64,000 bases of DNA from Rubrivivax sp. GTDB lineage: Bacteria > Pseudomonadota > Gammaproteobacteria > Burkholderiales > Burkholderiaceae_C. Every line of letters starts with the position of its first letter. Positions within the stretch are counted from its first letter, which is position 1. The notes below the pieces were generated by a model. The model saw only the letters and a list, made by a program, of their open reading frames with translations, was not told the origin of the DNA and did no database searches. Position numbers and translations under genes: made by a program. Shown here piece after piece: positions 18,635-25,734 of this stretch. Where the stretch lies: positions 1 to 64,000 of the forward strand of contig JALHPY010000003.1 in NCBI GenBank assembly GCA_022842305.1. Reading direction: 5' to 3'.

Positions 18635-20020
18635 TCAGCGCGCGCCCTTGCCCGTGAGCACCACGCCGATGGTCTCGAACAGGACGACGAGATCCAGGAA
18701 CAGGGTGTGGTTCTTCACGTAGTACAGATCGTACTGCAGCTTCTCCTGCGAATCCTCGATCGTGGCGCCGTACTGGTAGCGCACCTGGGCCCAGCCAGTG
18801 ACACCGGGCTTCACACTGTGGCGCACGGCGAAGAAGGGGATCTCCTGCGTCAACTGGTCGACGAAGAAGGGGCGCTCGGGGCGCGGGCCGACCAGGCTCA
18901 TCTCTCCCTTGATCACGTTGAACAGTTGGGGCAGCTCGTCGATGCGCAGGCGGCGGATGATGTGGCCCACGCGCGTGACGCGGTCGTCGTTGGTGGTGGC
19001 CCAGCGCGGCTTGCCGTCCTTCTCGGCATCGGTGCGCATGCTGCGGAACTTGATCACCTTGAAGTTGCGGCCGTTCAGGCCCACGCGCTCTTGCCGGTAC
19101 AGCACGGGCCCGCGGCTTTCGAGCACGATCACCAGCGCCGTGATCAGCATCACCGGCGCTGCCAGCAGGAACAGCAAGCTGGAGCAGAAGATGTCGAACA
19201 CGCGCTTGACCAGGGTGCGCATCGTTCCCTGGTTGAAGCCGTCGCAGAAGATCAGCCAGCTGGCATTGACGTAGTCGATGCGGATCTGGCCCAGGGTCTT
19301 CTCGAAATGGGTGTTCAGGTCGTAGACCTTGATGCCGTGCAGCTTGCAGTCGAGCAGCTGGCGCAGCGGCATGCTGCCCGAGCGCCGCTCGGTCAGGGCC
19401 ACCACGATCTCATCCACGCCCAGGTGGCGTGCGGTCTCGGGCAGGGTGCCAGTCAGCGGCAGCAACTCGCCCGCGGGCACGGCGTTGTCCTTCTCGTTCG
19501 GGCCGGCGATGTAGCCCACCACATGGGCGTTGGGATCAGAGGCCTTGAGCGTGCTGCCCACCACCTGCGCCGCGCTGCCGGCGCCGAAAACCAGGATGCG
19601 CGTGCGCGCCTGCGGCACGGCGGCCCAGTGCGACAGGTAGGCGCGCCGCATCACCACGGCGGTGACGCCGGCCAGGGCCGACAACTGCACGGCGCCGCGG
19701 CTCGCCATGTCCAGCGGCAGCAGCGCAAAGATCAGATAGGTCAGCGGCAGAACGACCATCAGCGCGATGGCCGCGCGCGTGCACGACTGGCCGAAGGAGG
19801 TGGCCGATGACTTTTCGTACAGGCCCGACGCGCTGTTGATGACGAACAGGCAGGCCGCCAGCGACACCACGTGCGTGCCAGCCAGCGGCATGGCTTCGTT
19901 CAGGCTGCCGCCAGCCTGGAGCATGAGCGCGCACAGGATCAGGAAGAACACCAGCGCAGCGTCGAAGAAGATGCTGCCCAGCGTGGCTCGGTGTACGTAG
20001 TGGCTGAAGATTCTGATCAT
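18635..20020 (-). CDS. XrtA/PEP-CTERM system undecaprenyl-phosphate sugar transferase (EpsB-like)
   Basis: Polyisoprenyl-phosphate hexose-1-phosphate transferase of 461 residues. Four to five N-terminal helices are followed by a Rossmann-like CoA-binding segment (RILVFGAGSAAQVVG). The C-terminal sugar-transferase domain has KRVFDIFCSSLLFLLAAP, KFRSMRTDAE and LPQLFNVIKGEMSLVGPRP. It starts exopolysaccharide repeat-unit assembly on the lipid carrier at the inner membrane. It belongs to the family restricted to exosortase A loci. It is the first gene of the minus-strand module with prsK-prsR-prsT. A truncated relative occurs at 25354-25677 on the other strand. The 890-base upstream gap holds the conserved block at 20237-20283. 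Confidence 0.94.
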   Translation of the reverse strand: MIRIFSHYVHRATLGSIFFDAALVFFLILCALMLQAGGSLNEAMPLAGTHVVSLAACLFVINSASGLYEKSSATSFGQSCTRAAIALMVVLPLTYLIFALLPLDMASRGAVQLSALAGVTAVVMRRAYLSHWAAVPQARTRILVFGAGSAAQVVGSTLKASDPNAHVVGYIAGPNEKDNAVPAGELLPLTGTLPETARHLGVDEIVVALTERRSGSMPLRQLLDCKLHGIKVYDLNTHFEKTLGQIRIDYVNASWLIFCDGFNQGTMRTLVKRVFDIFCSSLLFLLAAPVMLITALVIVLESRGPVLYRQERVGLNGRNFKVIKFRSMRTDAEKDGKPRWATTNDDRVTRVGHIIRRLRIDELPQLFNVIKGEMSLVGPRPERPFFVDQLTQEIPFFAVRHSVKPGVTGWAQVRYQYGATIEDSQEKLQYDLYYVKNHTLFLDLVVLFETIGVVLTGKGAR

Positions 20021-20106
20021 GGCAACTTCCGGCTCAGGCCCGGCTTGTGGCCGGGCTGGTGCGGTTCGGTAAGACGTTGTGGAGCGGCTTCGCGACTGCT
20101 GGCAAG

Positions 20107-20122
20107 GCGGAAAATTCCGAAT
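20107..20122 (-). promoter_or_regulatory. Weak PrsR-box-like element upstream of the glycosyltransferase
   Basis: On the minus strand it reads ATTCGGAATTTTCCGC. It shares the 8-base core GAATTTTC with the operator-like site at 24955, but the outer half-sites are poorly conserved. It is 87 bases upstream of the ATG at 20020. Confidence 0.3.
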
Positions 20123-20236
20123 CCCTCTGGCGCAAATCTGCGAGTGCTGCCGGCTGCATGATTTCGGTACTGCAATACGGGAAAGGCCTTCAGCGGATGC
20201 CCTGGCTGCAGGTGCTGAAGCCCCGTACGATTAAGG

Positions 20237-20283
20237 AACTGTAAGCAGGTGCTACCGACGGCCACAACCCCCGCCTTGAGGGG
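20237..20283 (-). repeat. Upstream block shared with the inverted copy at 25127-25173
   Basis: Read toward the glycosyltransferase this 47-base block aligns without gaps to 25127-25173 at about 33 of 47 positions by eye, ending in the shared GCTTACAGT. It contains TGTAAGCAGGTGCTACC (on the plus strand at 20240-20256), a variant of the operator-like repeat. It lies 217 bases upstream of the glycosyltransferase start; its partner lies 181 bases upstream of the decayed copy. The conservation suggests either a shared regulatory site or residue of duplication. Confidence 0.6.
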
Positions 20284-20726
20284 GTGGCGTGACATCTGGC
20301 CGTCTTGAGAGAGGATGCGGAGCGGCGCGAAGCCCTGCTCCCTGGCGCAGCGCCAGGAAGGCAGGGCAGGGTTTGCGGCGGTCGGGCGCATGGAAAGTGC
20401 AAGGGGGCCTTGGGGTGAACGTGGCGAGCATAGGCAAGCCAGGGCGCCGCGACTGCTCGCCAGCGTACGCAGATGGCGTGAGCGCCGATTCCTGCACGCC
20501 GAATCCGGTGTCAGGGTTGTGGGCGCGCGCCTTCGGGCTCGGCTGCTGGCTGTGCGTCATTGGCCGGGCGCATCAAGGTCTTGGTGGCCAGGTGGCGGAC
20601 CAGCAGGCCCGGGGGCATGCGCAAGCGGTGCCCGCGCAGCCCGCACCTGCACCGCGCGGGCTTTCAGCCGTCTGCTGCGGGCCGCTCTTGCGGCAGCAAC
20701 AGCGGGTGCCGACCCCAGTTCATGGG

Positions 20727-20743
20727 TGTCGGATTTCCTTACA
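20727..20743 (+). promoter_or_regulatory. Candidate PrsR operator upstream of the PqqD/HprK operon
   Basis: TGTCGGATTTCCTTACA matches 13 of 17 bases of the site upstream of the PEP-CTERM gene (TGTCGAAAATTCTTACA read in the same sense). The half-sites TGTCG and TTACA are identical in both. It lies about 110 bases upstream of a -24/-12-like promoter, a normal distance for a sigma-54 activator. Confidence 0.6.
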
Positions 20744-20853
20744 AACCTGCAGAGACCGACCGGCGCAAGGGGCTTCCCCGAGCAAGGCCCCCAGGCCGAG
20801 AAATCAAGCACGGCGCCAGCTTGCACGTCTGAACGCGGGGTGGTTTGGCGGCT

Positions 20854-20870
20854 GGGCAAGGTATATGCTT
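20854..20870 (+). promoter_or_regulatory. Candidate sigma-54 promoter of the PqqD/HprK operon
   Basis: GGGCAAGGTATATGCTT has GG and GC dinucleotides exactly 10 bases apart, as needed at -24/-12, with GGCA and TGCT matching the consensus. The first T, the sixth base and the first T of TTGC differ. It predicts a start near 20880, 30 bases before the ATG at 20911. Confidence 0.5.
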
Positions 20871-20910
20871 GTTCTCTGCCATTGCCGCCGGCCCAGTCTT
20901 GAAGTCAGCC

Positions 20911-21564
20911 ATGTCACACGATTCCACCAGCAAACCCGTCCCGCCCGTCCCGCCCGTCGCGGGTCAGACCGACGGCCGTCGCCGCAGGTTTCTCGGCGCA
21001 GGTGTGGCCGCCACGCCCGCCGTGTTGAGCCTGGCCAGTCAGCCAGCGCTGGGGGTCACCTGCTTCACGCCCTCGCGTTCGCTGTCAAAGAACACCAGCA
21101 TTTCCCAGCAGGGCAAGTACGGCGAATGCACGAACGCTGAGTCCCCCGGCAACTACAAGGCGCAGCAGACCCCGGGGGTAGGCGCGTACCACTGGCCGGC
21201 TTCGGTGCCTCCCAGCACGCCCTTTCACCCGACGTTTGTGAGGGGCTCAAGCGCTGGTTCTACATTATTTATTATCAAGGAACCCGATCCCAGCCCAGAT
21301 TATCGATCGATGACGATGGGCGAGGTTCTCGACAGAACCGGAGATCAAGACCCCTACAAGGTCGCCTTTCACCTCATCGCCGCCTACCTCAACATCAAGG
21401 GCGGCAACGGCGCGGTCATTTCGCCTGCTGCAGCCACTGTACAAACCATCACGACCATCTGGTCCGAATGGGTCGCGAAGGGCTATTACGAGCCCTTCGC
21501 CGGTGCGCAGTGGGGTTCCGAGCAGATCAAGACCTATCTGATCTCCAACGGCATCGTGGCGTGA
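20911..21564 (+). CDS. Exported protein with Tat-like signal, first gene of the PqqD/HprK-like operon
   Basis: Protein of 217 residues of unknown function. The N-terminus has a Pro-rich leader and then a twin-arginine-like signal (GRRRRFLGAGVAATPAVLSL, cleavage near QPALG). The mature part begins with a Ser/Thr-rich segment (SRSLSKNTSISQQGKYGEC) and contains two Cys residues (VTCFTPS and YGEC). A helical C-terminal domain ends in LISNGIVA. There is no PEP-CTERM anchor. ATG at 20911 fits a start just after the Pro-rich region and lies 30 bases from the predicted sigma-54 start. Its stop overlaps the ATG of the PqqD-like gene, so it may be the substrate or partner of the next three proteins. 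That role is inference from order and overlap. Confidence 0.75.
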   Translation: MSHDSTSKPVPPVPPVAGQTDGRRRRFLGAGVAATPAVLSLASQPALGVTCFTPSRSLSKNTSISQQGKYGECTNAESPGNYKAQQTPGVGAYHWPASVPPSTPFHPTFVRGSSAGSTLFIIKEPDPSPDYRSMTMGEVLDRTGDQDPYKVAFHLIAAYLNIKGGNGAVISPAAATVQTITTIWSEWVAKGYYEPFAGAQWGSEQIKTYLISNGIVA

Positions 21565-21800
21565 TGCCAGGACGGCAGCACGAGCCCGTCGTCGAGCAGG
21601 TCTACCATCTTCTCTGGACGTCCTTCGAGGACGGCGCGGTCGTTTTCGATCAGCGCACCGGCGACACCCACGCGCTCGACTCTGTGCATGCCAGCGCCCT
21701 GCGAGACTTTCTCTCGGGTGCTCCGGATGGCGACGCCTCAACCGCGGCCTGCGCGGCCAGCCCCGCCCTGGCGCACCTGCGTAGGGTCGGCCTGGTGTAG
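21564..21800 (+). CDS. PqqD-like peptide chaperone of the HPr-rel-A type system
   Basis: Small protein of 78 residues with the fold signature of PqqD/RRE peptide-binding domains: WTSFEDGAVVFDQRTGDTHAL, a helix (SVHASALRDFL) and a C-terminal LAHLRRVGLV. Such domains bind leader peptides and present them to modifying enzymes. The ATG overlaps the preceding stop (TGATG). The next gene begins within two bases of its stop. PqqD-like proteins paired with an HprK-related kinase occur in exosortase A genomes, and this set matches that arrangement. The peptide it binds is not known. Confidence 0.82.
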   Translation: MPGRQHEPVVEQVYHLLWTSFEDGAVVFDQRTGDTHALDSVHASALRDFLSGAPDGDASTAACAASPALAHLRRVGLV

Positions 21801-21801
21801 C

Positions 21802-22752
21802 GTGCTGCAGGCGGCGGGTGGACGCTGGCAGCGCGTGGCAGACCTGGATCTCGGCACGCTCAGGCAAGGCCTTGCGTCGGGTGCCATCGGCCTGCAGACC
21901 GGGCCCTTGGTCATACGCGTTCTTTGCAGGCTCCCTTCGCTGGCCCCTTACTTGCACCACGCGTACGCGGAGCATCCCGTCACGTTCAACCCGGACTTCA
22001 CGGATTTCGACGTCGAGGTCAAACTCCCCGCCAACCTGCGCCGCTGGCTGCGCCCGCAGGCAGTGTTTGCGGTCGACGGGGTAGAACCGTTCGAGCCCTT
22101 GCCACTGGAACAGGCGCCGGCCTTCTTCGAGTGGGGCCTGAACTGGACCATCGCGGCCAGTTGCCATCAGTGGCTCATGCTGCACGCCGCCTGCCTGGAG
22201 CGCAACGGCCGCGCGCTGCTGCTGCCCGCGCCTTCGGGTTCCGGCAAGAGCACGCTGTGCGCAGCGCTGGCGATGCGAGGCTGGCGCCTGCTGTCCGACG
22301 AGATGTGCCTGATCGATCCGTACACGCTGCAGCTGAGCGCCCTGGCACGACCGATCAACCTGAAGAATACCTCGATCGACGTGATCCGCCGCTTCGCGCC
22401 TGGGGCCCGCTGGGGGCCGGCCACCTACGACACGGCCAAGGGGTTGGTCGCCCACCTGTGCCCACCGCCGGACAGCGTCAGCGCCATGCATCGCACGGCA
22501 CCGGCCACCTGGGTCGTCTTCCCGCGCTGGGCCCAGGGAGAAGACGCTTTGCTGACGCCACGCAGCCCGCGACAGACCTTCATCGAAGTGGCGAGCAACG
22601 CCTTCAACTACTCGAACTTGGGTTCGCTGGGGTTTTCGACAATGAGCCGGCTGGTCCGCGCATGCAGCACCTTCGACTTTCGCTACGGCAGTCTGGAAGA
22701 GGCCGTGGAGGTATTCGACTGGTTGTCCGAACAGGCGCCGGACGCGGTGTGA
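21802..22752 (+). CDS. HprK-related kinase A
   Basis: Protein of 316 residues related to HPr serine kinase/phosphorylase. The P-loop APSGSGKST lies at residues 143-151 and is followed by GWRLLSDEMCLID, the HprK-like acidic motif. GTG at 21802 directly follows the PqqD-like stop; an upstream start would add residues overlapping that gene. True HprK phosphorylates HPr, but no HPr gene is near and the N-terminal half differs. Related kinases phosphorylate ribosomal peptides in some lasso-peptide clusters. The acceptor here is therefore open, with the Tat-signal protein a candidate. Its stop overlaps the GTG of the nucleotidyltransferase. Confidence 0.87.
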   Translation: MLQAAGGRWQRVADLDLGTLRQGLASGAIGLQTGPLVIRVLCRLPSLAPYLHHAYAEHPVTFNPDFTDFDVEVKLPANLRRWLRPQAVFAVDGVEPFEPLPLEQAPAFFEWGLNWTIAASCHQWLMLHAACLERNGRALLLPAPSGSGKSTLCAALAMRGWRLLSDEMCLIDPYTLQLSALARPINLKNTSIDVIRRFAPGARWGPATYDTAKGLVAHLCPPPDSVSAMHRTAPATWVVFPRWAQGEDALLTPRSPRQTFIEVASNAFNYSNLGSLGFSTMSRLVRACSTFDFRYGSLEEAVEVFDWLSEQAPDAV

Positions 22753-23882
22753 GCCCTCTGAGCCATGCCGGGCCCGGGCTGGGGCCTTTGTCGGCCCGTC
22801 AGCAACTGGTGCAGGGCCTGAAACAACCCGAGGTGCTGGCCCGTGCGGGCCTGTCGACCTGGAACGCCGTGCTGCGCGAAGCCCGGGCTGCGAACCTGAT
22901 GGCCCGGTTGGCCCACGTGATCGAAGAGGCGGGGCTGCAGGACAGCGTGCCCAGCCCGGCGCGTCCGCATCTGTTGGCTGCGAGGCGCTTGAGCCAACAT
23001 CAACACGATGCGATTCGGTGGGAATGTCATCATCTGGAACACGCTCTGCGCGACCTGCAGATTCCTGTTGTCCTGCTGAAGGGCAGCGCCTATGTGATGG
23101 GCCACCTGGTGGCGTCGCGCGGCAGGCTCTTTGGCGATATAGACCTACTGGTGCCGAGACAGTGCCTGAACCAGGTCGAGGCGGCGCTGCGACTTCATGG
23201 CTGGTCCGCAGGCGCGGTCGACCCGTATGACGATCGCTACTACCGCCGCTGGATGCACGAATTGCCACCCTTCGTGCATCTGAAGCGCGGCACCACGCTC
23301 GACGTGCATCACAACATCCTGCCCCTGACGGCGGCAGACGTGCCCGAGGTCCAGGAACTATTGGACCGGAGTGCGGAGTTGCCCGATTCGCGGCTGCGCA
23401 TTCCGCTGCGCGAAGACATCGTCATCCACAGCGCGGTCCATCTGTTCCACGAAGGAGAGACCATCCACGCGCTCCGGGATCTGCTGGACCTTCAGGCCCT
23501 GTGCACGGAGTTCGCCGAAGCCGACCCCCGCTTCTGGGATCGCCTGATCGAACGGGCCCGCAGGCTCCACCTGGTTTGGCCCACCTACCTGGCGGTCAGG
23601 TACTTGGCTTGCATGCTCCAGATGCAGATCCCGAGCCCGGTGCAGACGCAGCTTCGCAAGGATTCAGGCATGGGAAGTTTGCGTCTGGCTGTACTCGACC
23701 GCCTGTACCGACATGCGTTCTTGGACAGCCGGACAGGCCAAACCGGGCGGGCTGACGTGCTGGCGCGCGCAGCCCTCTATCTGAGAGGGCATGCGCTGCG
23801 CATGCCGCCGCACCTGCTGGCGCTGCATCTCGCCCGCAAGGGGCTGTTCAGGGTGTTCAAGAGCAGCAGCCGCTCGGTCTGA
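22749..23882 (+). CDS. Nucleotidyltransferase-fold protein (HPr-rel-A operon)
   Basis: Protein of 377 residues of the family named after Pol-beta-like nucleotidyltransferases. The motif GDIDLLVP (residues 129-136) is the expected metal-binding GDxD, with the strand VVLLKGSAYVMG before it. GTG at 22749 overlaps the kinase stop (GTGA), and no in-frame ATG is near. Relatives are found beside HprK-like kinases and in ribosomal-peptide clusters, where they may transfer nucleotides or sugars to peptides. It is the last gene of the operon. The stop is followed by a hairpin at 23998-24017 that mainly serves the opposite gene. Confidence 0.85.
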   Translation: MSPLSHAGPGLGPLSARQQLVQGLKQPEVLARAGLSTWNAVLREARAANLMARLAHVIEEAGLQDSVPSPARPHLLAARRLSQHQHDAIRWECHHLEHALRDLQIPVVLLKGSAYVMGHLVASRGRLFGDIDLLVPRQCLNQVEAALRLHGWSAGAVDPYDDRYYRRWMHELPPFVHLKRGTTLDVHHNILPLTAADVPEVQELLDRSAELPDSRLRIPLREDIVIHSAVHLFHEGETIHALRDLLDLQALCTEFAEADPRFWDRLIERARRLHLVWPTYLAVRYLACMLQMQIPSPVQTQLRKDSGMGSLRLAVLDRLYRHAFLDSRTGQTGRADVLARAALYLRGHALRMPPHLLALHLARKGLFRVFKSSSRSV

Positions 23883-23992
23883 AGCGGCTGGTGCGGCCGG
23901 GGCGGGATGCAGGGAGCGACTCGTGCGCAAAAGGCGCCGCAGGGCTGCAGGCTGAACTCGGACAAGTCTCGGTGATCCAGCGCTGAAATGCG

Positions 23993-24017
23993 AAAAAGGG
24001 CGGCCCGAAGACCGCCC
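23993..24017 (-). terminator. Rho-independent terminator of the PEP-CTERM gene
   Basis: On the minus strand GGGCGG, an 8-base loop and CCGCCC are followed by TTTTT. It lies 26 bases after the stop of the PEP-CTERM gene (24043). It may also end transcription arriving from the nucleotidyltransferase gene on the plus strand, although that side has no T-run. Confidence 0.85.
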
Positions 24018-24042
24018 TCTTGGCGCAAGGATCCCTGGAAAA

Positions 24043-24843
24043 TCAGGCGTTGCGGCGGCGGCGCGCCAAGGCGCCAAGGCCGGCGAGGCTCAGACCGACC
24101 AAGGCCAAAGTGCCCGGCTCAGGAAGGGTCCTGACCGATTCCACCAAGACCACCAAGTCGGTGAAGTTCCTGTCGCTGGGGCCCTGAGGTCCTGCCAGAT
24201 CTTCAAACGCCAGGATGTACTCATTGGAGGCCCACTCGCCTTGGGCATAACCCGGGATCCTGATGGTGTCACCGTCCCCGCGGTAGGCAACCATGTGGTC
24301 TTGCCCGTCGGTGTTCAGTGAAGTCTGGGAGTACCAAGTTTCGCTGATATTGCTGACACCCAAGAAGTAACCGAAGGCGTTCGAGGCAAAGTTCTTGCCC
24401 GAGTCCGCGCCGTTGACAAGGACGCTTCCAGCGTCGAAGAAAGCATTGCCCAGCCCGACGATGCTCACTGTGACCTGCGCACCGGGAAGGTACTGGGTAG
24501 CACCGGAGAACAGGGAAACGAAGTTACCCGAATTGGCGGCGTCATAGACGCCGAAAGTGTGAAACGGAGCAAACCCGGCCAGCGAGATGATGAAGCTGGT
24601 AACAGAGCCGCCCGAAGCGTTCAACGCCCAAAGCTCATCGGGAGCGTGTTGGTCTGTATTCACATTCGGCGCATCGGTAACCGGACTACAGGCCGGGCCA
24701 AAGCTGTCTGCGGCGCAGCCGTAGAGATTGTTAATGACGCCCTGCAGGGCAGCGCCGCCCCCGCCAAGGGCGGTTGAGGCGCTAGCTGCGCCAAAACCGG
24801 CCACCAGGGCCGCAGCCAACGCCAGCTTCTTGAAGATGTTCAC
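24043..24843 (-). CDS. PEP-CTERM sorting-domain protein
   Basis: Exported protein of 266 residues. The signal peptide is VNIFKKLALAAALVAGFGAA and the C-terminus carries the exosortase sorting tail: LPEPGTLALVGLSLAGLGAL, then RRRRNA. XrtA should cleave at the PEP motif and hand the protein to the envelope or matrix. The mature part is rich in Gly, Ser and Asn with few charges and no catalytic motif, as in many PEP-CTERM proteins. I chose GTG at 24843 because AAGGAG sits 7 bases upstream and the signal peptide starts there; an ATG at 24891 would add 16 unrelated residues. A near-consensus sigma-54 promoter and operator-like repeat lie upstream. It is the only clear PEP-CTERM substrate in the window. 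Confidence 0.93.
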   Translation of the reverse strand: MNIFKKLALAAALVAGFGAASASTALGGGGAALQGVINNLYGCAADSFGPACSPVTDAPNVNTDQHAPDELWALNASGGSVTSFIISLAGFAPFHTFGVYDAANSGNFVSLFSGATQYLPGAQVTVSIVGLGNAFFDAGSVLVNGADSGKNFASNAFGYFLGVSNISETWYSQTSLNTDGQDHMVAYRGDGDTIRIPGYAQGEWASNEYILAFEDLAGPQGPSDRNFTDLVVLVESVRTLPEPGTLALVGLSLAGLGALARRRRNA

Positions 24844-24850
24844 TTTCCAA

Positions 24851-24856
24851 CTCCTT
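24851..24856 (-). promoter_or_regulatory. Ribosome-binding site fixing the GTG start at 24843
   Basis: AAGGAG on the minus strand ends 7 bases before GTG. No such site precedes the in-frame ATG at 24891, which also lies almost on the predicted transcription start. Confidence 0.8.
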
Positions 24857-24897
24857 GCGTGTTTCGGGATGACGGCAAGCCGCCGCACCATTCTCTA

Positions 24898-24914
24898 AGC
24901 AACCGGTGTGCCAA
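24898..24914 (-). promoter_or_regulatory. Sigma-54 (-24/-12) promoter of the PEP-CTERM gene
   Basis: On the minus strand it reads TTGGCACACCGGTTGCT, which fits TGGCAC-N5-TTGC with GG and GC 10 bases apart. The predicted start is near 24888, giving a leader of about 45 bases to the GTG at 24843. It is the best sigma-54 promoter found in the window and fits control by PrsR. Confidence 0.88.
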
Positions 24915-24954
24915 CTTTGTAAATCAACGACTTAGCAGAGACGGCGCCGCCGGC

Positions 24955-24971
24955 TGTAAGAATTTTCGACA
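24955..24971 (-). promoter_or_regulatory. Candidate PrsR operator of the PEP-CTERM gene
   Basis: TGTAAGAATTTTCGACA on the plus strand is an imperfect inverted repeat (TGTAAG and CGACA). It is located 40 bases upstream of the -24 element. A 13-of-17 match lies at 20727-20743 and shorter matches at 20240, 25154 and 28530. Confidence 0.65.
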
Positions 24972-25126
24972 TCCGGGCCAGCGCTTCCGCAGCGACCTTC
25001 ACGACTCCGAAGCGCCGCGCAGCCAAAGCACCGGCGCGGCGAGGCACCCGCAAGCGCAGTTCGGCCGCCCATGCCGTGGGCAAGCAGGTCTCCGCACTTG
25101 GCGCAATGTGGCGAAGGTCACGGCAG

Positions 25127-25173
25127 CCCTTCATGACGGGGATTGCGGCATGACGTAGCTATTGCTTACAGTC
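25127..25173 (+). repeat. Partner of the upstream block 20237-20283
   Basis: Gap-free 47-base match (about 70 percent by eye) to the region upstream of the intact glycosyltransferase, in the same orientation relative to the gene. It includes CGTAGCTATTGCTTACA at 25154-25170, a variant operator half-site. It lies 181 bases before the decayed glycosyltransferase start and marks the left edge of the inverted second module. Confidence 0.6.
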
Positions 25174-25353
25174 CGTCAGAGGTACTCGCCGCGCCCGACG
25201 GTTCCTCGCGGGAATAGCGCCGCTCCGGCGGCAGCGTCATCGTGCAAGTGGGTGTGCGTGGGGACGCTGCCCTCCCGTTGGGCCCCGTCGACAAGACAGG
25301 CGCCAGGAGCCAGCAGGCCTGCCTGCCAGGGCGAGATCGGTCCGCAAGCATCC

Positions 25354-25677
25354 ATGATTATGACCTTCAGCCACCACGTTGACTGCGCCACGCTGGGCAG
25401 CGTTGTCTTCCACGTGGGGTTGATGTTCTGCCTAGTGGTGTTCGCGCAGATGCTGCACGGCGGCGGCAACCTCAACCAGACCATAGCCCTGGCAGGTACA
25501 CACCGCATCTCGCTGGCGGCCTGCCTGCTAGTAGTGATCAACAGTTCCTCGGGCTTGCACGAGAAGTTCCTCGAAAACCACCTTTGGGTATCGTTGCGTC
25601 ACTCGCCCCGGGCCGATGGCGGTATCGTTCGCGCTCCCCAGATTCTGGGCGTCAGTCCGCCCACGCTTTACCGTTGA
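25354..25677 (+). pseudogene. Remnant: glycosyltransferase N-terminus fused to prsR C-terminus
   Basis: A 107-codon frame whose first 70 or so residues follow the start of the intact EpsB-like transferase: FSHHVDCATLGS versus FSHYVHRATLGS, and LAGTHRISLAACL versus LAGTHVVSLAACL, about 60 percent identical by eye. After SSGLHEK the similarity ends. About 15 residues later the frame continues as the end of PrsR: GIVRAPQILGVSPPTLY versus [18 protein letters not shown] 4-base deletion then gives an early stop, yet DNA matching the last prsR codons (AAGCG.CTGGCCATCAAGT) continues to about 25697. The transferase remainder, all of prsK and most of prsR are missing. It may still be translated but cannot be an active enzyme. 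Confidence 0.85.
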
Positions 25678-25734
25678 AGCGTCTGGCCATCAAGTGGTCG
25701 AGCAACGCGCTCCGATTTGACAGGGAATACAAGA

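Larger units (their letters stand above)
20021..20910. other. 890-base intergenic region with control sequences
   Basis: This lies between the divergent starts of the glycosyltransferase (20020, minus) and the Tat-signal protein (20911, plus). Short open frames occur in all frames, but none has a family signature or a ribosome site I trust. It contains a GAATTTTC-type core (20107-20122), a 47-base block shared with 25127-25173, an operator-like repeat (20727-20743) and a sigma-54-like promoter (20854-20870). Nothing else is recognised between 20290 and 20720. Confidence 0.6.
24892..25353. other. Intergenic region upstream of the PEP-CTERM gene and of the decayed module
   Basis: No convincing gene. 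It contains the sigma-54 promoter (24898-24914) and operator-like site (24955-24971) of the PEP-CTERM gene on the minus strand, and the 47-base block 25127-25173 on the plus strand. The segment 25175-25350 shows nothing I recognise. Confidence 0.6.

Noticed and set aside
20252-20560. Possible 102-codon gene on the minus strand
   Set aside because: No homology, no ribosome site, biased composition, and it overlaps other equally weak frames in the control region.
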